Source of the DNA: an uncultured Duncaniella sp.
GTDB taxonomy: Bacteria; Bacteroidota; Bacteroidia; Bacteroidales; Muribaculaceae
Direction of reading: 5' to 3'
Assembly: GCA_910586665.1 (NCBI GenBank)
Contig: CAJUIX010000030.1
Span: forward strand, 1 to 36,675
DNA length: 36,675 bases
Positions 23,008 to 32,124 of this stretch are shown piece after piece. Within the stretch, counting starts at the first letter, position 1, and every line of letters begins with the position of its first letter. The notes beneath the pieces were generated by a model that was not told the DNA's origin, made no database searches, and saw nothing but the letters and a program-made list of their open reading frames with translations. Position numbers and translations under genes: made by a program.

Positions 23008-23865
23008 TTATTTCACGCTGTCCTTTTCGACGAATGTCCGTGCCGCCTGTGCACGGGCCAGGTCTACGGCGCGTGTGAGGCGTTCCTTTTCGAGTGAGGC
23101 CACCTTGAAGCGGCGTGTGACGGTCGCATAATTATATGCGGTGGCAATCTCCTTTGCCTGAGTGGCGGTGAGTGTTGTTGAGTATGTGCTTGCGCCGACA
23201 AAGGTTAGTGTCATCGGTTCGTCGACGTGCTTTGCCACAAAATTTCCGACACTGTCACATTCGACACCCATGAAGGTGATTACCTCGGCGCCCATAGAGC
23301 GGTCATTGCGCTCGCCGTCGTGAGCCACAGTGGAAGTGGCGGCCTTTGCCACGCCGGTGCTGACTTCTATAGAGGTACTCTTGACATTCTTGCCTTTCAA
23401 CGAGGAAATTAGATAGAAGTCGCCGTCGGGGCTGACCCTTGCCTGAAGGCCTGTCGAGTTGGTGAATTTCATAGGGTCGGCTGTCGAGGCTATATAGTAA
23501 CCCTCGATAGGATTGCTTACGAATTTCATCCGGCGCTGCAACGAGTCACCGAGAATTCCGAGGGCGACAGTAAGCGAGTCGGCTTCCTGGAGTTTTTGGA
23601 GTGACAGGCCCTCTGTCGCGCGGGTGGATAGGTGGAGTGCCTCGCGTCTTACATCTATCTCGCGCGGGTAGGCGCTCTTGATAGAGTCCGTCAGGGCTAT
23701 AGCCTCGGCGAACCGTCCGGCTTCAAACGAGCGGCGCGCCTCGTCGAGAAGGTTGTTTGCTTTTTTAGTGTCGCCGTTGCCTCCGCACGACACGGTCAGA
23801 AGGCAGAGTGCGGCGACTGTGGTATTTTTGATTGCCTTTAAATTCTTAGTTGCTACGTTCAACAT
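23008..23865 (-). CDS. lipoprotein (285 aa), TPR-like N-terminal part
   Basis: The signal ends in a lipobox, VAALCLLTVSCGG, with Cys at about residue 27, so it is probably anchored in a membrane. Residues about 35-75 (ANNLLDEARRSFEAGRFAEA) look like a short tetratricopeptide unit. The rest is strand-rich with a C-terminal helix (LEKERLTRAVDLARAQAART). Its start overlaps the end of the rel gene by 20 nt, so translation may be coupled. Function unknown. Confidence 0.75.
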   Translation of the reverse strand: MLNVATKNLKAIKNTTVAALCLLTVSCGGNGDTKKANNLLDEARRSFEAGRFAEAIALTDSIKSAYPREIDVRREALHLSTRATEGLSLQKLQEADSLTVALGILGDSLQRRMKFVSNPIEGYYIASTADPMKFTNSTGLQARVSPDGDFYLISSLKGKNVKSTSIEVSTGVAKAATSTVAHDGERNDRSMGAEVITFMGVECDSVGNFVAKHVDEPMTLTFVGASTYSTTLTATQAKEIATAYNYATVTRRFKVASLEKERLTRAVDLARAQAARTFVEKDSVK

Positions 23866-26056
23866 CTTTTACTCCTTTCACAGTTTTGATTTTCTTTATA
23901 AGATTATTGAGGGCGGAAGTGTCACTGATACCGACCACGATGAAGCCGGAGAATATGCCGTCGGAGGAGTCGATGGTAATATTGCGCATGGTGACATCTT
24001 TCTCCTTATTGATTATGGAAGTGATGTTGGTCACAATTCCGAGATCGTCGTTGCCGACTATCTTGAGAGTGGCTGCGAAGCGGCTACCGACTTTGCCTGA
24101 CCACCGTGTGCGGATGACGCGGTAGGGATACTTGTATCTGATGTGTTGCGCGTTGGGGCAGTCAAGGCGGTGGATTTTGATTACACCCTCGGCCGATACG
24201 AATCCGAATACGTCATCGCCGAATATCGGGTTGCAGCAACGCGAGAGACGGTAGTTGATGCCCTTTATGTCATCGCCGATTATGAGTATGTCGTCAGAGG
24301 TCGAATCTAGGTTGCGCTCAGGCGATTCAGCAAGCTCGAATTCCTCAGCGCTACGCTTCTCAACCTCCGATTTCTTGTCGGCGTTTTCTATAAACTCGTA
24401 TTGTGTAATGACATCGTTAACGTCAATAAGCTCATCGCCGATAGCTTTGTAGAAATCCGTGACGGTGCGATAGCCCATTTTTTTTATAGTGCGCATGAGC
24501 ATCCCCTCGTCAATCTCTATCTTGCGGTTCTTGCAACGGCGCTGGAGGAGCTCCTTGCCAAGCTCGGCGGAGCGGTTGGCGCGCTCGTTGATTGTCTGCT
24601 TGATTTTGTTGCGGGCTTTGGAGGTCACGACGAAGTTGAGCCAGTCCTGTTTGGGTACCTGGCCCGGGGCGGTGGTGACCTCTACTGTATCGCCGGAATG
24701 TAATTTGTAGTTTAGCTTGCGGTTCCGACCGTTGACTTTTCCGCCGACGCAGGTGCATCCGAGTTTGGAGTGTATGTTGAAGGCGAAGTCGAGCACCGTT
24801 GCGCCGAGTGGCAGGCGGTAGAGGTCGCCGCGAGGGGTGAAGACGAACACCTCTTTATCGTAGAGGTCCATCTTGAAGTTCTTCATCAGCTCCATCGGAC
24901 CGTCGGCTGTCTCGAGTATGTCGCGGATGTTGTTCATCCATGTGTCAAGGTCGCCCTCGCTCTTGATGCCCTTGTATTTCCAGTGGGCGGCAAGGCCTTT
25001 TTCGGCCACAAGGTCCATGCGCTTGGTGCGTATCTGCACCTCGACCCATTTGTTGTCCGGGCCTTTTACGGTCGTATGGAGTGATTCGTAGCCGTTGCTC
25101 TTGGGAATCGAGAGCCAGTCCTTCATTCGTGCGGGGTTGGGTGTATACATATCGGCGACAATAGAATATACGTTCCAACAGTCGGCCTTCTCCCGCTCAA
25201 GGGGCACGTCGAGAATCACACGGATTGCAAAGAGGTCATATATGCCTGAGAGTTCCACCTGCTGTTTGCGTAGCTTGTTCCAAATGGAGTAGATGGACTT
25301 GGTTCGTCCCTTGATTTCATATTTCAGGCCGGTGGCGTCAAGGCGTTTTTTTAGTGGCGCTATGAAGTCGGCTATGTAGGCGTCGCGGGCCACCTTTGTC
25401 TCGTTAAGCTCGCGGGCAATTTTTGTGTATGTCTCTCTTGTCGTATATTTGAGCGACATATCCTCAAGCTCGCTCTTAATCTTGTAAAGGCCGAGCCTGT
25501 GGGCGAGGGGTGCGTAGAGGTAGTTAGCCTCAAAGGCTGTGTCGGTGACAAACTTCTCGTCGGGGTGATGATTGATTGCGCGCATGAGGGTCAGGCGCTC
25601 GACTATCATTATAATTATGACACGGATATCTTCGGCGAATGTCATGAGGAGGCGTCGGAAGTTGTCAGTCTTGACCACACCCTGTTTCCCATAGAGGGTG
25701 GAAACTTTCAGAAGGCCGCTGACGAGACGGCGCACATCCTCTCCCCACACCTCGCTTATCTTCTCTACGGTCAGACTCTCTTCGGTACACAGTCCGTAGA
25801 GCAGCGTTGCGAGCACCATGTTGCGGTCAGGCGACACCATGTCGCAGAGAGCCAATGCGGTCTCGAGCGAGTGGACAATCTTGTTGAGGCCGTGGCGGTC
25901 AAGCGGTGACTTGTTGTCGCCGTAGGTCTCAATAATAGCTGTCCTGACCGATCTGAAGTCAGCAGGGGTGACATTGTCGCCGGTTCCTTTGAGCAACCTG
26001 CGTGTAAGAAACAATATTAGCTCCCTCTCAGTGGAGGGACGAGGAGTTTTTTCCAT
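23846..26056 (-). CDS. RelA/SpoT (p)ppGpp synthetase with a lost hydrolase site
   Basis: A 736-aa long RSH protein. The N-terminal hydrolase domain is degenerate: the HD motif reads LLYGLCTEES (Y87 G88), and the KLADRLHNMRT motif reads MIVERLTLMRA, although H62 remains. The synthetase domain is complete: GRTKSIYSIWNKLRK, YDLFAIRVI (Asp 274), DWLSIPKSNGYESLHT and EVQIRTKRMD (Glu 339). TGS lies at about 402-462, and an ACT domain ends the protein. It should therefore make but not break (p)ppGpp, in the stringent response, with a second SpoT-like enzyme needed elsewhere. It follows murA by 58 nt in the same run. Confidence 0.93.
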   Translation of the reverse strand: MEKTPRPSTERELILFLTRRLLKGTGDNVTPADFRSVRTAIIETYGDNKSPLDRHGLNKIVHSLETALALCDMVSPDRNMVLATLLYGLCTEESLTVEKISEVWGEDVRRLVSGLLKVSTLYGKQGVVKTDNFRRLLMTFAEDIRVIIIMIVERLTLMRAINHHPDEKFVTDTAFEANYLYAPLAHRLGLYKIKSELEDMSLKYTTRETYTKIARELNETKVARDAYIADFIAPLKKRLDATGLKYEIKGRTKSIYSIWNKLRKQQVELSGIYDLFAIRVILDVPLEREKADCWNVYSIVADMYTPNPARMKDWLSIPKSNGYESLHTTVKGPDNKWVEVQIRTKRMDLVAEKGLAAHWKYKGIKSEGDLDTWMNNIRDILETADGPMELMKNFKMDLYDKEVFVFTPRGDLYRLPLGATVLDFAFNIHSKLGCTCVGGKVNGRNRKLNYKLHSGDTVEVTTAPGQVPKQDWLNFVVTSKARNKIKQTINERANRSAELGKELLQRRCKNRKIEIDEGMLMRTIKKMGYRTVTDFYKAIGDELIDVNDVITQYEFIENADKKSEVEKRSAEEFELAESPERNLDSTSDDILIIGDDIKGINYRLSRCCNPIFGDDVFGFVSAEGVIKIHRLDCPNAQHIRYKYPYRVIRTRWSGKVGSRFAATLKIVGNDDLGIVTNITSIINKEKDVTMRNITIDSSDGIFSGFIVVGISDTSALNNLIKKIKTVKGVKDVERSN

Positions 26057-26114
26057 TTTCGTTAAGGATGCAAGAGAGATAAAACTTTATAGCGCCCCGG
26101 GGAGGGGCGCCCTG

Positions 26115-27425
26115 TCAGTCACGACGGTAGATGCAGGCCCCGACTGAATTCAGACGGGTATCGATGTCCTGGTAGCCGCGGTCAATCTGATCGATATTGT
26201 CGATAGTCGACACACCCTTGGCACTCATGGCGGCAATCAGCATGGCTATACCGGCACGGATGTCGGGAGAGTGCATTTTGTTGGCGCGGAGAGGCACCTT
26301 GTGGTCGAGTCCAATGACTACGGCGCGGTGGGGGTCGCAGAGCATAATCTGTGCGCCCATGTCGATGAGTCGGTCGACGAAGAAGAGTCGGCTTTCAAAC
26401 ATTTTCTGATGTATCAGCACGCTTCCGCGACACTGTGTGGCTGTCACGAGCATTACCGAAAGGAGGTCGGGTGACAGTCCCGGCCAGGGCGCGTCGGCTA
26501 TTGTAGGAATCGAGCCGTCGAGGTTGGTTTCGATTTCATAGACGTCCTGCGAGGGGATGTAGATGTCGTCGCCGCGACGTTCAAGATTTATGCCGAGGCG
26601 CTTGAATGAGTCGGGGATGATGCCGAGGTTGTCATAGCTGACATCCTTTATGGTAAGCTCGCTTTGGGTGATTGCTGCCATGCCGATGAAGCTGCCGACC
26701 TCGATCATGTCGGGGAGGATTGTATGCTCGGCGCCTGAAAGCTTCTCAACGCCTGTGATGCGGAGCAGATTCGAGCCTATGCCCTCTATAGTCACACCCA
26801 TTTTGACGAGCATCTTGCAGAGCTGTTGGATATAGGGCTCACAGGCGGCATTGTATATGGTGGTTGTGCCTTCGGCGAGGGCCGCAGCCATGATGATGTT
26901 GGCCGTGCCTGTCACCGATGCTTCGTCAAGGAGCATGTAGCACCCTTTGAGGCCGTTGACAGTGACGAGATAGTAGGCCTGGCGCTCCTCGTTGTATGCA
27001 ATCATTGCACCGAGCTTTGAAAGGCCGGTAATATGGGTGTCGACCTTTCGGCGACCAATCTTGTCGCCGCCCGGTTTGGCAAAATAGGCCTGTCCAAGTC
27101 TGGCAAGCAGCGGACCGACCACGAGGACGGAGCCTCTGAGCGAGGCACATCTCGACACGAAGTCGGCACTGGATATATAGTCCTCGTCAAGGTCGTCGGC
27201 CTGGAAGCGATAGGTGTCATCGCTCAGCTTGTCGACCTTGACCCTCATTGCTTTCAGGAGGTTTATGAGGTTCTTTATGTCGAGGATGTTGGGCACATTG
27301 TGGATGGTGACCGGCTCGGAAGTAAGCAATGTCGCGCAGATTACTTCAAGCGCTTCGTTTTTGGCACCTTGGGGTCTGATACATCCGCTCAGCCTGTGGC
27401 CGCCTTCGATAATGTAAGTGCTCAT
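26115..27425 (-). CDS. murA: UDP-GlcNAc enolpyruvyl transferase (Asp-type)
   Basis: A 436-aa enzyme for the first committed step of peptidoglycan synthesis, moving enolpyruvate from PEP to UDP-GlcNAc. LSGCIRPQGAKNEAL contains the conserved Lys-Asn. The active-site loop reads KPGGDKIGRRKVDTH, with Asp at about 121 in place of the usual Cys that fosfomycin alkylates. The known Asp-type MurA enzymes resist fosfomycin, so the same is expected here. It follows murB by 70 nt; the two enzymes act one after the other. Confidence 0.96.
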   Translation of the reverse strand: MSTYIIEGGHRLSGCIRPQGAKNEALEVICATLLTSEPVTIHNVPNILDIKNLINLLKAMRVKVDKLSDDTYRFQADDLDEDYISSADFVSRCASLRGSVLVVGPLLARLGQAYFAKPGGDKIGRRKVDTHITGLSKLGAMIAYNEERQAYYLVTVNGLKGCYMLLDEASVTGTANIIMAAALAEGTTTIYNAACEPYIQQLCKMLVKMGVTIEGIGSNLLRITGVEKLSGAEHTILPDMIEVGSFIGMAAITQSELTIKDVSYDNLGIIPDSFKRLGINLERRGDDIYIPSQDVYEIETNLDGSIPTIADAPWPGLSPDLLSVMLVTATQCRGSVLIHQKMFESRLFFVDRLIDMGAQIMLCDPHRAVVIGLDHKVPLRANKMHSPDIRAGIAMLIAAMSAKGVSTIDNIDQIDRGYQDIDTRLNSVGACIYRRD

Positions 27426-27495
27426 GTCGGGAGTGTTATATTTTTAAGGTGTGATAGATGAGACGTGTATTTTTTATCTTTAAATGCTTAAAAAG

Positions 27496-28521
27496 TCAAA
27501 TGTGTTCAACTTCCGGCGAAAGAGTTATGCCGAAACGTGCATTTACAGATTCGATTATCTTGTTTTCGAGCTTAATGACCTCTTCGGGGGAAGCCTTTTT
27601 TTCAGGATTCACTATGACGAGTGGTTGGAGATGCCATACGGCTACATTGCCGTCGCTGTATCCCTTCCAGCCGCAGCGCTCAATCATCCATGCGGCCGGA
27701 ATCTTTAAGCCGTTGTCAACCGTATAGTGGGGGATGTCCGTGTTCCCTTCCGAGCGACATATCTGCTCGAAGTGCTCCGGGGTGACAATGGGGTTTTTGA
27801 AGAAGCTTCCGGCGCTCGGGACTTCAGCCGGATCGGGGAGCTTGGAATCACGGATGCCGATAATGGCTTTTCGGATGTCGTGAGGAGAGAGCGAGGTGCA
27901 ATCCTTTTCTTCGAAAATTTTTTTCAAAGCCGGATACGACAGATTCGGACAGCCGGAAGGGGAGAGGGAGTAGTCGACGGCATGGATTATGTAGCGTCCC
28001 TTTTCGTCAGGCTGTTTGAAGATTGAATCCCTGTAGCCGAACATACATTCATCTTTTTGGAATGTCACAAACTCCTGCTCCACCTCGTCGAAAGCGTGGA
28101 CGGCAACAATGGAGTCGCAGGCCTCGGCCCCGTAAGCACCGACATTCTGCACCGCAGAGGCTCCGACCTCACCCGGGATCCCTGACAGATTTTCGATACC
28201 CCACAGACCGCGGTCGGCAGCCCAGATGACGAAGTCGTCCATAGACTCGCCTGCACCGACACGCACGATTACCTCCTGCGGGCTCTCGCTGATGATTTCC
28301 ATCCCCTTTATGGCGCTGTGGAGGATGACTCCGGGATAGTCTCCGGTGAATAGGAGGTCGCTTCCTGCCCCGATGTGGAAACGCTCCACATCTTTGCGTA
28401 TGGAGGAAAGGATAAATGGTATGTCTTCTGCCTTGGTGTATTCCATAAACACTCCACATTTCACCCGCATGGCAAATGTGTTGTGCTTTGTAAGATCATA
28501 ATTGTCTGTAGTGGTAATCAT
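27496..28521 (-). CDS. murB: UDP-N-acetylenolpyruvoylglucosamine reductase
   Basis: A 341-aa FAD enzyme that reduces the MurA product to UDP-N-acetylmuramate. GAGSDLLFTGDYPGVILHS, LSGIPGEVGASAVQNVGAYG, MFGYRDSIFK and PSAGSFFKNP are MurB signatures of the type I form. The frame stays open up to 28710, but that would add 63 poor residues and would put the start upstream of a minus-strand TAAATTTG box (28575-28582). I therefore take the ATG at 28521, which gives DLTKHNTFAM near the N-terminus, as usual. First gene of the murB-murA-rel run. Confidence 0.95.
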   Translation of the reverse strand: MITTTDNYDLTKHNTFAMRVKCGVFMEYTKAEDIPFILSSIRKDVERFHIGAGSDLLFTGDYPGVILHSAIKGMEIISESPQEVIVRVGAGESMDDFVIWAADRGLWGIENLSGIPGEVGASAVQNVGAYGAEACDSIVAVHAFDEVEQEFVTFQKDECMFGYRDSIFKQPDEKGRYIIHAVDYSLSPSGCPNLSYPALKKIFEEKDCTSLSPHDIRKAIIGIRDSKLPDPAEVPSAGSFFKNPIVTPEHFEQICRSEGNTDIPHYTVDNGLKIPAAWMIERCGWKGYSDGNVAVWHLQPLVIVNPEKKASPEEVIKLENKIIESVNARFGITLSPEVEHI

Positions 28522-28574
28522 TTTCTTCAGATGCTTACTTAATAGCGGTAATACCGGCTGTTGTAATTCATCCA

Positions 28575-28582
28575 CAAATTTA
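28575..28582 (-). promoter_or_regulatory. -7 box of murB
   Basis: TAAATTTG on the minus strand matches TAnnTTTG and lies 53 nt before the ATG at 28521. It supports the shorter murB start. Confidence 0.5.
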
Positions 28583-28658
28583 GTAAAAAAATGCCACGTT
28601 GATTTAGATTCGTTAAATAATTTTTCGGAAATCCGGGCGGAATGAGAAATAAAAATGC

Positions 28659-28666
28659 TAATTTTG
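28659..28666 (+). promoter_or_regulatory. -7 box of the Dabb gene
   Basis: TAATTTTG matches TAnnTTTG and lies 32 nt before the ATG at 28699. No convincing -33 element. Confidence 0.45.
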
Positions 28667-28698
28667 GAGTCAGAAATTAACATAAATAATCCAATCAT

Positions 28699-28995
28699 AT
28701 GGTTAAGCATATAGTTTGTTTTAAGTTAAACGGCACTCCCGCCGAGCGCAGGGAGGTGGCTGAACGTTTCAAACATGCCCTACTGGAACTTCCGTCGCAG
28801 ATTGATGTGCTCCAGTCAATGGAAGTGGGTATCAATGAGAACCCTTCGGAGGATTGGGATGTGGTTCTGACCGCTGTAGTGCCCGAGATGCGCGATGTCG
28901 AGGTTTATGCGAAGCATCCTGCCCATGTGGCTGCGGCCTCACTGCTCGCCGGCCATAAGGAGGCCCGTGCCTGCGTCGATTATTACTTCTCATAA
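28699..28995 (+). CDS. Dabb (stress-responsive alpha/beta barrel) family protein
   Basis: A 98-aa dimeric alpha+beta barrel protein of the Dabb family. It starts MVKHIVCFKLNGTPAERREV; QSMEVGINENPSEDWDVVLT and the YAKHPAHVAAASLLAGHKEA helix are typical. Members are small single-domain proteins, often of unknown substrate. It lies divergent to murB and 12 nt before the HAD phosphatase, so the two are probably cotranscribed. Confidence 0.9.
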   Translation: MVKHIVCFKLNGTPAERREVAERFKHALLELPSQIDVLQSMEVGINENPSEDWDVVLTAVVPEMRDVEVYAKHPAHVAAASLLAGHKEARACVDYYFS

Positions 28996-29007
28996 TTCAG
29001 ATACTTG

Positions 29008-29646
29008 ATGGTTGTCGTTTTTGATCTTGACGACACGCTTTTTCCCGAAATGGACTTTGTCCGTTCAGCGTATAGGGAGATTGCGCGTTGTAAAGGGTTT
29101 TATCTACTCTCACGGATGCTCGAAGCGGCCTCGCCGCGGGAGGCCTTTGACTCTACGGGCTTGCCTATCGAGAAGCTTCTCGCAATATATCGCAACCATT
29201 ACCCAGACATATCATTACCCTGGTATTCGCTATACACCCTCGCTTCGCTGAAACGGCAAGGATGCACGTTAGGGCTTGTCACTGACGGCCGGAGCGTCAC
29301 GCAACGTCACAAAATTGAGGCTCTCGGGCTGCACCGCTTTATAAACGACGATATGATTTTTATATCGGAGGAGATAGGGTCTGAGAAAATTTCAGGCGAG
29401 GCATTCAGAACAATAATGGCTAAAAACGGGAAAGAAGAGTCTTATATATATGTAGGGGATAATCCCAAAAAGGATTTCATCCAAGGAAACCGACTCGGAT
29501 GGACGACGGTCTGTCTGCTTGGAGGCGCAGGCGGAGAAGGAATTTTTAGTCAAGAATTTAGTACTTTTCCTAAAGGAAATCTTCCAAAAATGTCAATTAG
29601 ATGCATGACTGAATTGGCTTATTTGGTAAACTTGAAAAAGTTATAA
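29008..29646 (+). CDS. HAD-family hydrolase (phosphatase-like)
   Basis: A 212-aa haloacid dehalogenase-fold enzyme. DLDDTLFP holds the nucleophile Asp and acid/base Asp at about residues 6 and 8. LGLVTDGRS is motif II, and the later Lys and YVGDNPKKDF form motifs III and IV. A helical cap sits between residues 15 and 85. The substrate cannot be named. The ATG at 29008 gives the normal short N-terminus; a TTG lies one codon before. The last 35 residues are AT-rich and less family-like. Confidence 0.87.
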   Translation: MVVVFDLDDTLFPEMDFVRSAYREIARCKGFYLLSRMLEAASPREAFDSTGLPIEKLLAIYRNHYPDISLPWYSLYTLASLKRQGCTLGLVTDGRSVTQRHKIEALGLHRFINDDMIFISEEIGSEKISGEAFRTIMAKNGKEESYIYVGDNPKKDFIQGNRLGWTTVCLLGGAGGEGIFSQEFSTFPKGNLPKMSIRCMTELAYLVNLKKL

Positions 29647-29748
29647 ACATATTGAAGTTTTCCAAAATAAAATTTATCTTTCTATCTGTTAGAGGTTTAT
29701 AAAATATGAATTGTGCAAAAGTTGTCCGAAAATAAAATTCTAACGATA

Positions 29749-29782
29749 AATAATCCAACATTTTTGTTGGATTATTGTTTTT
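29749..29782 (+). terminator. terminator of the HAD gene
   Basis: AATAATCCAACA-TTTT-TGTTGGATTATT is a perfect 12-bp stem with a 4-nt loop, followed by G and five T. It is a clear intrinsic terminator about 100 nt after the HAD stop. Confidence 0.8.
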
Positions 29783-29797
29783 ATATGCGTACCTTTG
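29767..29797 (+). promoter_or_regulatory. promoter of nrdD overlapping the terminator stem
   Basis: TTGG (29767-29770) and TACCTTTG (29790-29797) are 19 nt apart, as in the Bacteroidetes consensus. The -33 element lies within the descending arm of the terminator hairpin. Transcription would begin near 29803, giving a 5' leader of about 90 nt before nrdD with no further feature I can name. Confidence 0.55.
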
Positions 29798-29893
29798 CCG
29801 TTGCATTAGCGATGTAAAATATTATTCAGAATTTATATCATCAATGGCAATAAACTCTAAACCTAAAAAACAATCAATTAAAAATTCTCCTAA

Positions 29894-32101
29894 ATGATAC
29901 AGACTGTTATTAAACGCGACGGACGAGTCGTGGGTTATAATGAAGAAAAGATAAAGGCCGCTATCCGAAAAGCCATGCTCACAACCGAAATGGGTGAGGA
30001 TGAGGCTCTCATTTCGCGTATCACCGACCGTATCGGCATGATTGGAAATGAGCAGATGTCGGTTGAGGAGATTCAGGACAGAGTTGAGCTTGAATTGATG
30101 AAGTCGCCCCGCAAGGAGGTGGCAAAACGTTATATTGCCTATCGAGACCAGCGCTCGATTGCCCGTCGTGCGAAGACCCGCGACATGTTTCTCGAAATCA
30201 TCGAGGCAAAGAGCAATGATATAACCCGCGAAAACGCAAATATGAACACTGACTCGCCCGCGGGAATGATGATGAAGTTCGCGAGCGAGACCACCAAGCC
30301 TTTCGTCGACGACTATCTCCTGTCGCCTGAGGCGCGCGAGGCCGTGCAGAGCGGTTATCTCCATATCCATGACAAGGATTACTATCCGACCAAGAGTCTC
30401 ACATGCGTGCAGCATCCCCTGGACCGCATCCTCAAATACGGCTTCATTGCCGGGCATGGCGAGTCGCGTCCGGCTAAGCGCATAGAGACCGCCAGCATCA
30501 TCGGCTGTATCTCTCTCGAGACTGCACAGAACGAGATGCACGGCGGCCAGGCCATCCCTGCTTTCGATTTCTACCTTGCTCCTTTCGTGCGCTCGTCGTT
30601 TGTCGAGGAGGTGAAGCAGATTGAGAGCCTTGTCGGGCAGGATCTTTCGGAACTGTACGAGTGTGAGATTGATGACTATGTAAAAACTCCTCTTGACGGA
30701 CTTGAAGGTAAGGATCGTTGGAAGCAACATGCTATCAACCAGACTGTCAGCCGTGTCCATCAGTCAATGGAGGCGTTCATACACAACATGAACACAATCC
30801 ATTCCCGCGGCGGTAACCAGGTGGTGTTCAGCTCGATTAATTACGGTACTGACACTTCGGCTGAGGGCCGTTGTATCATCCGCGAGCTCCTCAACTCGAC
30901 ATACGAGGGTGTTGGCAATGGCGCTACCGCTATTTTCCCCATACAGATATGGAAGAAGAAACGCGGTGTCAGCTATCTGCCTGGTGACCGCAACTATGAC
31001 CTTTATAAGTTGGCATGCAAGGTGACTGCTCGTCGCTTCTTCCCGAATTTTGTGAACCTTGATGCCACCTTCAACCAGCATGAGAAGTGGGACATCAATG
31101 ACCCCGAGCGCTATAAGTATGAGGTGGCTACTATGGGTTGCCGTACCCGTGTCTTTGAAAACCGTTTCGGTGAAAAGACATCTATCGGTCGCGGCAATAT
31201 CAGTTTCTCGACTATCAACATCGTGCGAATCGCTATCGAGTGCATGAATATTGTCGACATGGAAGAGCGCATAGACAAGTTCTTTTCGAAACTTGACTCG
31301 GTTCTTGACATCACTGCCCGCCAGCTCTGCGACCGCTATAATTTCCAGAAAACAGCTATGGCAAAGCAGTTCCCCCTGCTCATGTCGCGTCTATGGAACG
31401 GTGCGGAGAACCTTTCGCCCAACGACACCATCGAGAGTGTCATCAACCAGGGCACGCTCGGCATCGGCTTCATCGGTCTCGCCGAATGTCTCATCGCCCT
31501 CGTCGGGAAGCACCACGGAGAGAGCGAGGAGGCACAGACGCTCGGATTGAAAATCGTGTCCCACATGCGCTCGCGCGTCAATGATTACAGTGAGAAGTAT
31601 CAGCATAACTTCTCGGTGCTCGCCACTCCGGCCGAGGGTCTTTCGGGTAAGTTCACCTCCCGCGACAGGAAGTCATTCGGTGTGATACCGGGCATCACCG
31701 ATAAGATTTACTATACCAACTCCAACCATGTCCCCGTATATTACCACTGCTCGCCCCGCCATAAGGCAAAAATCGAGGCTCCGTATCATGAGCTGACAGG
31801 TGGCGGCCATATATTCTATGTGGAAATTGACGGTGACGCTACCCATAATCCCAAAGCTATTTCTGATATAGTCGACCTGATGGATAAATACAACATCGGC
31901 TATTGCTCAGTCAACCATAACCGCAACCGTTGCATGGACTGTGGCTATGAGGATGCGCAGGAGAATCTTGAGGAGTGCCCGCACTGCCACAGCCATAACA
32001 TCGACTGCCTTCAGCGTATCACCGGCTATCTTGTCGGTACGACTGACCGCTGGAACAATGCGAAATTAGCCGAATTGAAGGACCGTATCGTCCATAAATA
32101 A
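29894..32101 (+). CDS. nrdD: anaerobic ribonucleoside-triphosphate reductase
   Basis: A 735-aa class III (glycyl radical) ribonucleotide reductase that makes dNTPs from NTPs without oxygen. The N-terminal ATP-cone (VIKRDGRVVGYNEEKIKAAI) regulates activity. The zinc site is CMDCGYEDAQENLEECPHCH near residues 680-700. The radical loop RITGYLVGTTDRWN has the radical Gly at about 711. The length is normal. nrdG follows after 23 nt and supplies the activase, as expected for a gut anaerobe. Confidence 0.97.
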   Translation: MIQTVIKRDGRVVGYNEEKIKAAIRKAMLTTEMGEDEALISRITDRIGMIGNEQMSVEEIQDRVELELMKSPRKEVAKRYIAYRDQRSIARRAKTRDMFLEIIEAKSNDITRENANMNTDSPAGMMMKFASETTKPFVDDYLLSPEAREAVQSGYLHIHDKDYYPTKSLTCVQHPLDRILKYGFIAGHGESRPAKRIETASIIGCISLETAQNEMHGGQAIPAFDFYLAPFVRSSFVEEVKQIESLVGQDLSELYECEIDDYVKTPLDGLEGKDRWKQHAINQTVSRVHQSMEAFIHNMNTIHSRGGNQVVFSSINYGTDTSAEGRCIIRELLNSTYEGVGNGATAIFPIQIWKKKRGVSYLPGDRNYDLYKLACKVTARRFFPNFVNLDATFNQHEKWDINDPERYKYEVATMGCRTRVFENRFGEKTSIGRGNISFSTINIVRIAIECMNIVDMEERIDKFFSKLDSVLDITARQLCDRYNFQKTAMAKQFPLLMSRLWNGAENLSPNDTIESVINQGTLGIGFIGLAECLIALVGKHHGESEEAQTLGLKIVSHMRSRVNDYSEKYQHNFSVLATPAEGLSGKFTSRDRKSFGVIPGITDKIYYTNSNHVPVYYHCSPRHKAKIEAPYHELTGGGHIFYVEIDGDATHNPKAISDIVDLMDKYNIGYCSVNHNRNRCMDCGYEDAQENLEECPHCHSHNIDCLQRITGYLVGTTDRWNNAKLAELKDRIVHK

Positions 32102-32124
32102 ATGATGTTTCATTTGGATAAGCA

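Noticed and set aside
28522..28710. Longer murB start at 28710
   Set aside because: The extra 63 residues match no MurB feature, and a good promoter box lies inside this stretch.
29822..30760. 312-codon minus-strand frame opposite nrdD
   Set aside because: It overlaps well conserved NrdD sequence, has low-complexity composition and no recognisable domain.
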